A DNA stretch of 64,000 nucleotides from Tetraselmis striata (lineage: Eukaryota; Chlorophyta; Chlorodendrophyceae; Chlorodendrales; Chlorodendraceae): contig VCJN01001381.1 of NCBI GenBank assembly GCA_006384855.1, positions 1-64,000 on the forward strand, written 5' to 3'. A program made the translations under genes and the position numbers. This document shows positions 36,045 through 45,062 of this stretch, piece after piece. Each line of letters starts with the position of its first letter. The stretch's first letter is position 1. Below the pieces are notes generated by a model, which ran no database searches, was not told the origin of the DNA, and saw only the letters and a program-made list of their open reading frames with translations.

Positions 36045-36498
36045 CACAACCCGTCACTATCGACCTCTTTGGCGACGCCCTCATGACCCCCCCCCCCCCC
36101 CCTTCCCGCAACACCAGGCGACGCCAACTACCGTGTGCATCACTTTGTTATCAGATACGCCCTCTGATTCCAAACTGACGGTACCGCATGGTGTTGAGCT
36201 CCGGGAATCACAGCTCTCGGTCACGCCGTTGAAATGCGCCGAGAGTAGGGAGAGCTATGCGTCCGGCATCATGTCCCTGCGGTCATCCTTGGGCACAATG
36301 TTGCCTGGAGGCACTGCATGCTGGAACAACTCGTCCGCCTACCCGCGTACATGGATGCCCATATCTTGAACACATTGCTCACACAAGGCGTATGTGATAA
36401 CAAAGTGATGCACACGGTAGTTGGCGTCGCCGGGTGTTGGGGGGGGGGGGGGGGGGTCATGAGGGCGTCGCCATAGAGGTCCATAGTGACGGGTTGTG
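36045..36498. mobile_element. Foldback (long inverted repeat) element
   Basis: The left arm (about 36045-36161) and right arm (about 36384-36498) are inverted copies. Both contain CACAACCCGTCACTAT, GGCGACGCCCTCATGACCCC, a C tract (G on the right), and CCGTGTGCATCACTTTGTTA. Arms differ by a few substitutions and tract length. The spacer is about 220 bp without a recognisable gene. The structure fits a non-autonomous foldback or MITE-like DNA transposon; no clear target duplication was identified. Confidence 0.8.
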
Positions 36499-37410
36499 CT
36501 CAGTCGAGGGCAGAATGATCTTGCTCACAATAACTAGGGCCATGCCACATCACCCCCCGCGGTTACGACGTCGACAATTGAACCCCAAAACGCGGAGTTC
36601 CGCTTGCCCCAAGCAGCCTTTCTGGAGCTGCTAGATATCTAGTTCGTCTCCGAGACTCGGCCGCGCGCTACGTCTGCCCGATACGTCGCGCTCGTTCGGA
36701 CGACTTAGGGAACCCCGTACAATGTCTAGGCCTTTAATTGACTAAGTTGCCTTTCTATCGGAGCGGTTTTGGCCCTGGTGGCCTATGGTGTCAGCAAAAC
36801 GCGAATCCGTAATGGGGTTGGTCAATCGGGCGGCAGTCGCGAGGGTGGACCTCGCGCCCGCCGTCTCGGGACATTCACGCGCCCCCAACCAACCATGATC
36901 GACCTATGTCGTCAACGGGCGGGGGTTGGCCTACGGAGTGGATGGGAGCTGGTGGGCTGGCCGAGGGTGTGATGCCGTGCCGGGCGGCGACACGAACCCG
37001 CGGCGCAAGGGTGCGGCATGCGCAGGATCCGGTTATTCGTAACGTATTCTGAACGCGAAATGTCGTACGGGTTGCCGCGGGACGCGCGATGTGGCATGAG
37101 CTATGCAGAAAGAAATACCCGGCAGCGACATGTTGTAGCCCACGCGGAGTCCTGACCGTCCTCGTGGCGGGGATGGCCATGCACTGTCCACATCCCCAAC
37201 TCCGCGTCGAGCTGGCCAAACAAGACCCGTTCCACGCAAGTGACATGGAGAGTGCCCACTTCATCCCTAATCCGATAGTTGTTGGTATGGTCTAGGCCGT
37301 CAGCTTCTTTAGCGAGCTCGACGCAGCCTCCGCCTCCCGCTCTATCACACGGGCGTCCGCATCGCCGAGGTGGGCAACAATAGCCACATGAAGGCGCCCC
37401 CACGCCTCGC
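36499..37410. other. Stretch without a supported gene
   Basis: GC-rich sequence with short frames on both strands and no recognisable domain, ending at the left edge of the tandem duplication. Confidence 0.35.
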
Positions 37411-39275
37411 GCACCGCCGCCGTGGCGTATCGGGCTTACTACCCACGAGTGTCGTTGAGAAAGTGATCAAAATGTCGGCCGGCGGAAGAAGTTGTATTGA
37501 AGCTACTTCGGCGAAATACTTAAGTTGTAATGTGGGTCAGATAAACCAATCGTCGGGGGTGTTGGTGTCGGTCCTAGTGAGGAACCTCGCAAGGATGTCG
37601 TTCATGCAACCAAGGAGGTACCTACTAGTGAGGAGCCTTCATGTACTCGCACTATGTACATCGATCGCTGCTAGACATGATAGCGCGGCGCGAGCGCAGC
37701 CCTCATATTGCGCGGCCGCGCGAATAAGTTCGTGAACCAAGAACCGGAGCAGCTCGTGGTAATAGTTGCTATATATACCGTCATGCTGACGGCACCTCTT
37801 TGTGCATCCAATTACGACAGCGTTATTGCCAATATGTAGCTAAATAAATAGGAGGAGGGTTGGCGGTAGACGATTCTCGCCGTCTCGCAGAGACTGCATA
37901 AGCCGCTGAGCGCAGTATGGAATGTGACGAGGATAGCCGCCGCTCCGTTGAGAGGCATGAAATGATGAAAATGATGCACACACAGTCACGCACTACCGGG
38001 GCAGTGGATTGTATTGTGCGGACTATAAGCCCATCCAAGATGCAAATTGACTCTTCCGGGGTTGTCATGCTTGGTAAAGGGAGTCTATTGGCATGCTTCC
38101 CGTAGTTCTATTTGTGAAAAAACACTGCACTGCGGTACCATTTTTAATGCTATCCAGCCCGTGTTCGTGCACATCGTATAGTCACCATTGTTTTAATTAC
38201 ATCAGGGCTTTCACCAAAGCGCACTACAACATAACTAACAGCAACTATGAAAGGTTGCCAGCAGAAGAGAGACATAAGCCCGAAACCAAGGTCGAGCGGG
38301 AGGACAGGGAGCCAAGAACCAAGAAAGAGCCAAGGGAACCACGAAGTCACTTAGCTGCCAGGAACTTAAGGAACCCCCGCCCCGGGGTAGGCTATCAGCT
38401 GCGGCGAGGACGCTTGCAGCCAATAACCCGGGTCATAGCAACACATGCCGACGAGCGACGCGACGTATAGTCACCATCGATATGCACACTATAAATACAC
38501 TTCAAAATTATTGGCAAGGCAGCGGGGTACTCGCATTCGCCGGTTTGCAGATTTCAATCCCGTCACCATCACGGATACCGCATGGCCAACGGTATATCGC
38601 ACACTCCCATTAAGGCACTTCAAATTTTAGTGTTGTACGCTTGCGCGGGAAAGTGGATGTTTTAAAATGCACAATGTCAGCACGGAGCTATGGGACTGTA
38701 CGCTTTCCGTCGTAAAACGGGGTGGGACACGCCCAGCATCGCGTGGCATGAGCGCTCGTGTACCCCTATCACGTGCCATGCATACCGGAAAATGCAAAGA
38801 ATCCGCCAGCTTGGTTACATGATCATTGGATGACTTGGTGTAGGTAGCGCGAGCCGTGAAGCACGTACCGCAGCGCTCTCTTCCGCGCACACGCAATTTA
38901 CAACCAATTCACACGCACTGCGCGTTTCAAAGTCGAGTCTGGTTTTGCCGAAAAGGTCGCGCAGGCTGTTTTACAAGGTCAAGAGCCGAAATTGGCAGGA
39001 TGGTTTAGCGAAAGCGTGGAGGGAAAACGGAGTAAGGGGGGGCGCTGCGTGGAACGCAGCGAAAACTGGAAGATGGCAGGCTCAGCTGTTCTAGCTGCTT
39101 TTATATCTACGCGTGCTGCACCCAAAAAAGGCGCAACAACAGATGCCTAGTTCCCGTACCACTGAGCAGCACTTGTAGCTGAAAAGCGGTTAGGTCAAGG
39201 GAGGAAACCCCATAAACTAGGTTAAAACATTTCAAAGTTGAGTCTGGTTTTGCCAGTCTTGAGCGAACGGAGAGA
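37411..39275. repeat. Tandem duplication unit 1 (1,865 bp)
   Basis: Starts GCACCGCCGCCGTGGCG and ends GCGAACGGAGAGA just before the same start is repeated at 39276. It contains a 277-bp retrotransposon fragment (38189-38465) and, near its end, copies of the B2, A2 and B1 repeats of the tyrosine-recombinase element. Every stretch compared between the two units was identical. Confidence 0.93.
38189..38465 (-). mobile_element. 277-bp 3' fragment of the RLE retrotransposon, copy in unit 1
   Basis: The reverse complement of 32884-33160 with a few substitutions. It holds the last codons of the endonuclease frame and the 3' UTR with its ATGTAATTAA tail. It is flanked by the 12-mer TATAGTCACCAT at 38177-38188 and 38466-38477, a target site duplication. 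It is therefore an independent, severely 5'-truncated insertion. Confidence 0.92.
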
Positions 39276-40053
39276 GCACCGCCGCCGTGGCGTATCGGGC
39301 TTACTACCCACGAGTGTCGTTGAGAAAGTGATCAAAATGTCGGCCGGCGGAAGAAGTTGTATTGAAGCTACTTCGGCGAAATACTTAAGTTGTAATGTGG
39401 GTCAGATAAACCAATCGTCGGGGGTGTTGGTGTCGGTCCTAGTGAGGAACCTCGCAAGGATGTCGTTCATGCAACCAAGGAGGTACCTACTAGTGAGGAG
39501 CCTTCATGTACTCGCACTATGTACATCGATCGCTGCTAGACATGATAGCGCGGCGCGAGCGCAGCCCTCATATTGCGCGGCCGCGCGAATAAGTTCGTGA
39601 ACCAAGAACCGGAGCAGCTCGTGGTAATAGTTGCTATATATACCGTCATGCTGACGGCACCTCTTTGTGCATCCAATTACGACAGCGTTATTGCCAATAT
39701 GTAGCTAAATAAATAGGAGGAGGGTTGGCGGTAGACGATTCTCGCCGTCTCGCAGAGACTGCATAAGCCGCTGAGCGCAGTATGGAATGTGACGAGGATA
39801 GCCGCCGCTCCGTTGAGAGGCATGAAATGATGAAAATGATGCACACACAGTCACGCACTACCGGGGCAGTGGATTGTATTGTGCGGACTATAAGCCCATC
39901 CAAGATGCAAATTGACTCTTCCGGGGTTGTCATGCTTGGTAAAGGGAGTCTATTGGCATGCTTCCCGTAGTTCTATTTGTGAAAAAACACTGCACTGCGG
40001 TACCATTTTTAATGCTATCCAGCCCGTGTTCGTGCACATCGTATAGTCACCAT

Positions 40054-40330
40054 TGTTTTAATTACATCAGGGCTTTCACCAAAGCGCACTACAACATAAC
40101 TAACAGCAACTATGAAAGGTTGCCAGCAGAAGAGAGACATAAGCCCGAAACCAAGGTCGAGCGGGAGGACAGGGAGCCAAGAACCAAGAAAGAGCCAAGG
40201 GAACCACGAAGTCACTTAGCTGCCAGGAACTTAAGGAACCCCCGCCCCGGGGTAGGCTATCAGCTGCGGCGAGGACGCTTGCAGCCAATAACCCGGGTCA
40301 TAGCAACACATGCCGACGAGCGACGCGACG
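40054..40330 (-). mobile_element. 277-bp 3' fragment of the RLE retrotransposon, copy in unit 2
   Basis: The same insertion as at 38189-38465, multiplied by the tandem duplication. Its 12-bp target duplications lie at 40042-40053 and 40331-40342. Confidence 0.92.
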
Positions 40331-40789
40331 TATAGTCACCATCGATATGCACACTATAAATACACTTCAAAATTATTGGCAAGGCAGCGGGGTACTCGCA
40401 TTCGCCGGTTTGCAGATTTCAATCCCGTCACCATCACGGATACCGCATGGCCAACGGTATATCGCACACTCCCATTAAGGCACTTCAAATTTTAGTGTTG
40501 TACGCTTGCGCGGGAAAGTGGATGTTTTAAAATGCACAATGTCAGCACGGAGCTATGGGACTGTACGCTTTCCGTCGTAAAACGGGGTGGGACACGCCCA
40601 GCATCGCGTGGCATGAGCGCTCGTGTACCCCTATCACGTGCCATGCATACCGGAAAATGCAAAGAATCCGCCAGCTTGGTTACATGATCATTGGATGACT
40701 TGGTGTAGGTAGCGCGAGCCGTGAAGCACGTACCGCAGCGCTCTCTTCCGCGCACACGCAATTTACAACCAATTCACACGCACTGCGCG

Positions 40790-40814
40790 TTTCAAAGTCG
40801 AGTCTGGTTTTGCC
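40790..40814 (-). repeat. B2 terminal repeat of the recombinase element
   Basis: TTTCAAAGTCGAGTCTGG followed by TTTTGCC; matches B1 (41095-41119) with one substitution. Copied at 38925-38949 by the tandem duplication. Confidence 0.7.
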
Positions 40815-40907
40815 GAAAAGGTCGCGCAGGCTGTTTTACAAGGTCAAGAGCCGAAATTGGCAGGATGGTTTAGCGAAAGCGTGGAGGGAAAACGGAGTAA
40901 GGGGGGG

Positions 40908-41094
40908 CGCTGCGTGGAACGCAGCGAAAACTGGAAGATGGCAGGCTCAGCTGTTCTAGCTGCTTTTATATCTACGCGTGCTGCACCCAAAAAAGGCGCA
41001 ACAACAGATGCCTAGTTCCCGTACCACTGAGCAGCACTTGTAGCTGAAAAGCGGTTAGGTCAAGGGAGGAAACCCCATAAACTAGGTTAAAACA
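40908..41094 (-). repeat. A2 repeat of the recombinase element
   Basis: From GCGTGGAACGCAGCGAAAA to the AAAACA before B1. It matches A1 with a few substitutions and small indels. Copied at 39043-39229. Confidence 0.85.
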
Positions 41095-41119
41095 TTTCAA
41101 AGTTGAGTCTGGTTTTGCC
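41095..41119 (-). repeat. B1 repeat of the recombinase element
   Basis: TTTCAAAGTTGAGTCTGG followed by TTTTGCC, directly next to A2, as expected for the B1-A2 junction of split direct repeats. Confidence 0.7.
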
Positions 41120-41260
41120 AGTCTTGAGCGAACGGAGAGAGCGGTGGATTGACGGAGAAGAGGTAGCGCCAAGTCATGAAGGAGGCACTGGGAAGGCCAC
41201 CGCTGCGGAGTCCTGTTGGACTTGGAAGTGGCGTAGGGGGGCGATGTGTCCAAAGAAGAA

Positions 41261-42268
41261 CTATGCGCCAGGTGAAGGAAGAACGTTGGGGTCGATGTAG
41301 TCTAGATTGACGTCAGAGTTAGTGGCCCAACCGCCTTGGTAGCGAATGTGGGACAGCGGCACACCGATGGCGTTCGCTGCAGAGGCTGCGCCCTTGCGAA
41401 GACTGTGCGAGGTCCAGGAGGTGCCAGCAGGGGGGGCAGCGTTGACTAGACGGACGGCTGTGGACAGCCTGTTTGACATCGTAGCCGCAGTCCAAGGTTT
41501 TGACTGCTCATCCGAACTGACAGCCCAGAAGTTTGACACAGCCAAGCCAACAGTAACCAGGGGGACTGACTGGACGTGGTCGAGGAAGTGGTGCAGGAGA
41601 CGTGCCACGCGGGGGTGCTCTGACAATGGGAGGAGAAGTACGCGTAGGTCGTCGGGTCCCCGTCGACCAGCGCGACCCTTCTCTCGGTACACTTGCAGGG
41701 TGATGTTGTAGTCGTCGACATGCAAGTCTCGCACTCGACAGGACACTCCAGTAAGGCCCCTGGCAAAGAACATGAAGTTGACAACCGAGGCCATGAGGGC
41801 TCGGAAGCCGTGGTGGTACTCTGGGTAGGGAGCAGACACAATCAACTCGGCCTTTGTGACGAAGCGATAAGCTACATCCGCAGGCAGAGGGACACGCAAA
41901 GGGGCAGCGTCCAGTCGGCGCTGTCGCAGCATTAGCCCACGCCTTGCTGAAGTTAGGTGTAGGCTGTCCTTGGCAATTGGGTCGAGGTTGTGTAGCTCGA
42001 AGAACGTGTTGATTGCAGACAGGCAAGGTTGCAGCGACTTAGCTGCGATGTGCCCCCGCTCGCCGATCCAGGCAACATACCGAACGACAGTAGCATTAGT
42101 CGCCTCCAGCGGGCTGATGCTCTCGGAGTCGTGGCAGAACTCCGCAAACTGAGACAGCCGGCCGGCGTAGCTCTTGAGTGTCTGAGCGCTGAGGGACCTA
42201 GAGAGTAGGTCGAGCGTCCGCTGGCCCAGCTCGTCTGAGCCGAACGCGCCCTGCAGCCGAGATCGCAA
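41261..42268 (-). CDS. Tyrosine recombinase (integrase) of the mobile element
   Basis: An intact 335-residue open frame. The N-terminal half is the helical SAM-like DNA-binding domain (SAQTLKSYAGRLSQFAEFC). The C-terminal catalytic domain shows the box I region GLTGVSCRVRDLHVDD (Arg178 the likely catalytic Arg), TSHSLRKGAASAA with the H-x-x-R pair His288/Arg291, GGW with Trp314 in the His/Trp position, and the nucleophile Tyr324 in NLDYID. All catalytic positions are therefore present. In this family the enzyme integrates a circular DNA intermediate without making target duplications. It lies downstream of the gag-like gene on the same strand. Intact coding suggests recent activity or purifying selection. 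Confidence 0.92.
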   Translation of the reverse strand: MRSRLQGAFGSDELGQRTLDLLSRSLSAQTLKSYAGRLSQFAEFCHDSESISPLEATNATVVRYVAWIGERGHIAAKSLQPCLSAINTFFELHNLDPIAKDSLHLTSARRGLMLRQRRLDAAPLRVPLPADVAYRFVTKAELIVSAPYPEYHHGFRALMASVVNFMFFARGLTGVSCRVRDLHVDDYNITLQVYREKGRAGRRGPDDLRVLLLPLSEHPRVARLLHHFLDHVQSVPLVTVGLAVSNFWAVSSDEQSKPWTAATMSNRLSTAVRLVNAAPPAGTSWTSHSLRKGAASAANAIGVPLSHIRYQGGWATNSDVNLDYIDPNVLPSPGA

Positions 42269-42831
42269 TGAAGCAGCCTAGGGAGCGACAGCTTCGGGCT
42301 CGTCAATCACGTAAGTGCGTCGTTTTACTGACAGAGTTCCACCGGTACGACTACTGTTCGCAAAGTACTCGGCAGCAGCAGTTAGGTTCCCGGCGGTTGG
42401 CCGGTAGCTGTTGGACGGGTTTGCAGTAGCATCGGTACGGGTTTGCGGGGCTAGGTTCAGGTAAGAGGGCCGCCCCGCGTGCCCTTCGCGCTCGTAGCGC
42501 CTGTCACGCGCGTAACGTACTCGCGCGAAATTGGTCGTTGCGAACCAATTGTAACACGTAGTGTAACCACCGACGGACGCAGAGATGGGGTAAAGAAAGC
42601 GGTTGGTTGAGCCGCCATATGCAGGTGTGCGGATGGTTGAGCCGCACTCGGCTGTAGCTGTGAGAAGCTCCGCACCGAGGAAGGTCTAAAGGAAGTCTGT
42701 AAGGTTGGGGGGTCAGGTCCTGACACGGGGCGCTCATCTCGCCGTTGAGCTGCAAGGGTGCGTCTTGCGGCGGTCACCGAAAGGTGGCCTCGCAAAGCTC
42801 CAGCAGCTCCGACGAAAGGCGCCCCACACCG

Positions 42832-43686
42832 TCACTCGTGCTCACCTTCGCGGCCACGCCCGCGTCCACCGCCACGCCCTCGCCCACACCCGCATTCTGC
42901 AGCTGCAGCCGCCACTCGAGCAGTAGCGGTCGCTTTTGCGCTGCTGGCAACGGTCGCCTCGAAGACACGGCGCTCGTAGTCCCTTATGAGGTCCCCAAAA
43001 ATCGCGGAGCCCAGATGCTCCGAAGCAGGCTGAAAATGCTGGGCTCGCAACACATCCAGAACACCTTGGTCACCATGCACACGCTTGATCTCATTTAGCC
43101 TCCGCAGGAAGGCCAAACGAAATCGAAACGCCTTGTCGATGGCCTCGGCGTGGTTCCGAGCTCTCGCGAGGTAGGGGTTGAAGTCCTGGTTGGTGGCAGG
43201 GACGTAGGGCAGCAGCTCGTCGAGAGCCACGATAAGCGCGGCCATGTGGGCCCCGAAACACGACATCCACAAGTACTCCTCCTGGGCCGGCAGACGCCGG
43301 TCATCCTGCTTGAGGTACTCGTTCGTTAGATCGGTGCTCATGGGGAAGAGTCCATGCACTCGGCTGACCGGTCGAACGGCCTCGTAACCAGACTATGCTC
43401 TGTGCAATAATTCTGGCACCGCGAGGTAGTCATCCTCGGCACTCACGGATTTTGCTCCGACACGGCCGCTATGGGCTAGCTCTAGCAAGTCGGGGCGCTC
43501 TGCGGCTCCCCCGCTGCCTGTCGGCTGTCCCGCGATGCGCTGCCCGAAGCCGGAGCCATGTGCCCCTTCTCCATCAACAACGCGCTCACGAGCCGTCAAT
43601 TGAGCTACAGCTGTAGCCAGCGCACGCACATCTGCGTTCAGCGACTCCAACGTCGGCTCAGCGACGGGTTCTTCTCCATCTGACAT
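42832..43686 (-). pseudogene. Gag-like gene of the recombinase element, interrupted by one stop
   Basis: From ATG at 43686 (MSDGEEPVAEPTLESLN) the frame runs to a TAG at 43395-43393. It continues in the same frame from SGYEAVRPVS to a stop at 42832, about 285 codons in all. The N-terminal part has a probable helix (LNADVRALATAVAQLTARE). The middle contains WMSCFGAHMAALIVALDELL and FRLAFLRRLNEIKRV. The C-terminus is Gly/Arg-rich (GRGRGGGRGRGREG), as in nucleic-acid-binding gag tails. Position between A1 and the recombinase fits gag. The single in-frame stop may be recent decay, an assembly error or readthrough. Confidence 0.55.
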
Positions 43687-43803
43687 GGTAACGCACGGAC
43701 GTACGGACGAGAATATCACACTCGGATGGCGAGCCAGGTGTGGTCTTGAACAACCTGGGGTGACCTTGCTCACAACTGGTTACGAGACAGTTTTTACATC
43801 GCC

Positions 43804-43985
43804 GCGTGGAACGCAGCGAAAACTGGAAGATGGCAGGCTCAGCTGTTCTAGCTGCTTTTATATCTACTCGTGCTTCACCCAAAAGGGCGCAACAACAGAT
43901 GCCTAGTTCCCGTACCACTGAGCAGCACTTGTAGCTGAAAAACGGTTAGGTCAAGGAAGGAAACCCCATAAACTAGTTTAAAACA
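43804..43985 (-). repeat. A1 terminal repeat of the recombinase element
   Basis: Matches 40908-41094 and 39043-39229 from GCGTGGAACGCAGCG to AAAACA. The outer edge at 43985 marks one end of the element; sequence beyond (ATATCGCGCTCG) is unrelated. Confidence 0.85.
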
Positions 43986-45062
43986 ATATCGCGCTCGATA
44001 CCAACTGGCGATTAATCCTTAGAGCATGGGTGGGTTGGCTACGGGTAGATCCCCTGGACTCTGCGTTACCGTGGCGCCATGATTATTAAATGAAAATATG
44101 GAGTAAAGTCGGGCTGCGCCCTTTTGGCAACTCGAATTTACACACGCTTACATCTCATTGTACACGGTTGAATCAATCCTGCCCCATATGTGGCATGTGC
44201 AGTCAACACGCTATAACACCTGAAACCCTACTTAGGGTTTGGCGCCTGTGCTTATTTGCCTCGCCGAGTACGGCAACCTACCCAAACTAGGTTTGCCAAA
44301 AAAATAAAGTGTAGTGTACCCTGTATACGCTGTCTGGAATCAGACACCATCCAGGTACGATCAGCACCCCATCGTAATGGCGTGATGGTATTGACATCCT
44401 TCTTGATAACTTGATTCAGTCTACATGGTGAGCAAGCGAGCACTGGCTTCGAGACATGACCTCATGCGCACGCTCAATGTTGCCCACCTTGCAACCATGC
44501 CGCATTTGCTGAGCCCATAAGGGGTAGTAAGCAATAGCAAGTACCAAGACAACAGCCCGCGGATGCTACGCTCATCAAGGTCGAAATACAACAATGCGAC
44601 TTCATGAACTGCGTGCATGGCTATGTTCAAGCTCAAATGGCGACTGCGTTCTCACCATCCAGGGATGAGGATGGTCAAGCAGCATCAACCCCAAATGTGA
44701 TATGTAACGTTGAGTATCTGGAGTCCAAAATTCACAATCTATGCGCTGGGTGTGTTATTGAAGGCAATCAGCCAAACCACGGCCCTTGCAAACGGCGCTG
44801 CACGCTACATGGCAGGGCGCTTGACCCTGGGGAAAGGGTAGATGGGGTGGGGGGGGAGGGAGGGGGCGAGGAAACAGAGTGTTGAGGCTGACATATAAGT
44901 TGCGTTCGTCGGAGCGGTTACGGAGCAGTGCTGTCGGTGCCAGCAAGCTTCCGCCCTCTGTAGCGACCGCATGGCGCACAGCTCTCTGCTGGAACATAGG
45001 GGGCCGAGCGTAGTGGCTCAGGGGGCCGAACGGCCTCGGAGGATTTCAGAGCTGTCAGGGGC
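43986..45062. other. Stretch between the recombinase element and SAT
   Basis: No supported gene. It holds short TTAGGG-like pieces (for example near 44225-44240) and the 3' flank of the SAT gene. Confidence 0.35.

Larger units (their letters stand above)
39276..41140. repeat. Tandem duplication unit 2 (1,865 bp)
   Basis: Offset by exactly 1,865 bp from unit 1 throughout. It continues at its right end into the unique interior of the tyrosine-recombinase element, so this copy is the one contiguous with the element. Confidence 0.93.
40790..43985 (-). mobile_element. Tyrosine-recombinase element with split direct repeats (PAT/Kangaroo-like), lacking reverse transcriptase
   Basis: In minus orientation the order is A1 (43985-43804), gag-like gene (43686-42832), tyrosine recombinase (42268-41261), B1 (41119-41095), A2 (41094-40908), then B2 (40814-40790). 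A1 and A2 are about 182-187 bp and roughly 95% identical. B1 and B2 are 25 bp with one difference. A1-genes-B1-A2-B2 is the split-direct-repeat layout of PAT/Kangaroo retrotransposons, known in Volvox and Chlamydomonas. The 563 bp between gag and recombinase are too short for RT and RNase H, so the element looks non-autonomous. About 93 bp of unmatched sequence separate A2 from B2. Confidence 0.75.

Noticed and set aside
37823..40335. Repeated small frames in the tandem units (such as a 125-codon frame at 38093 and 39958)
   Set aside because: They are the antisense of the retrotransposon 3' fragment, or non-coding flank duplicated with it.
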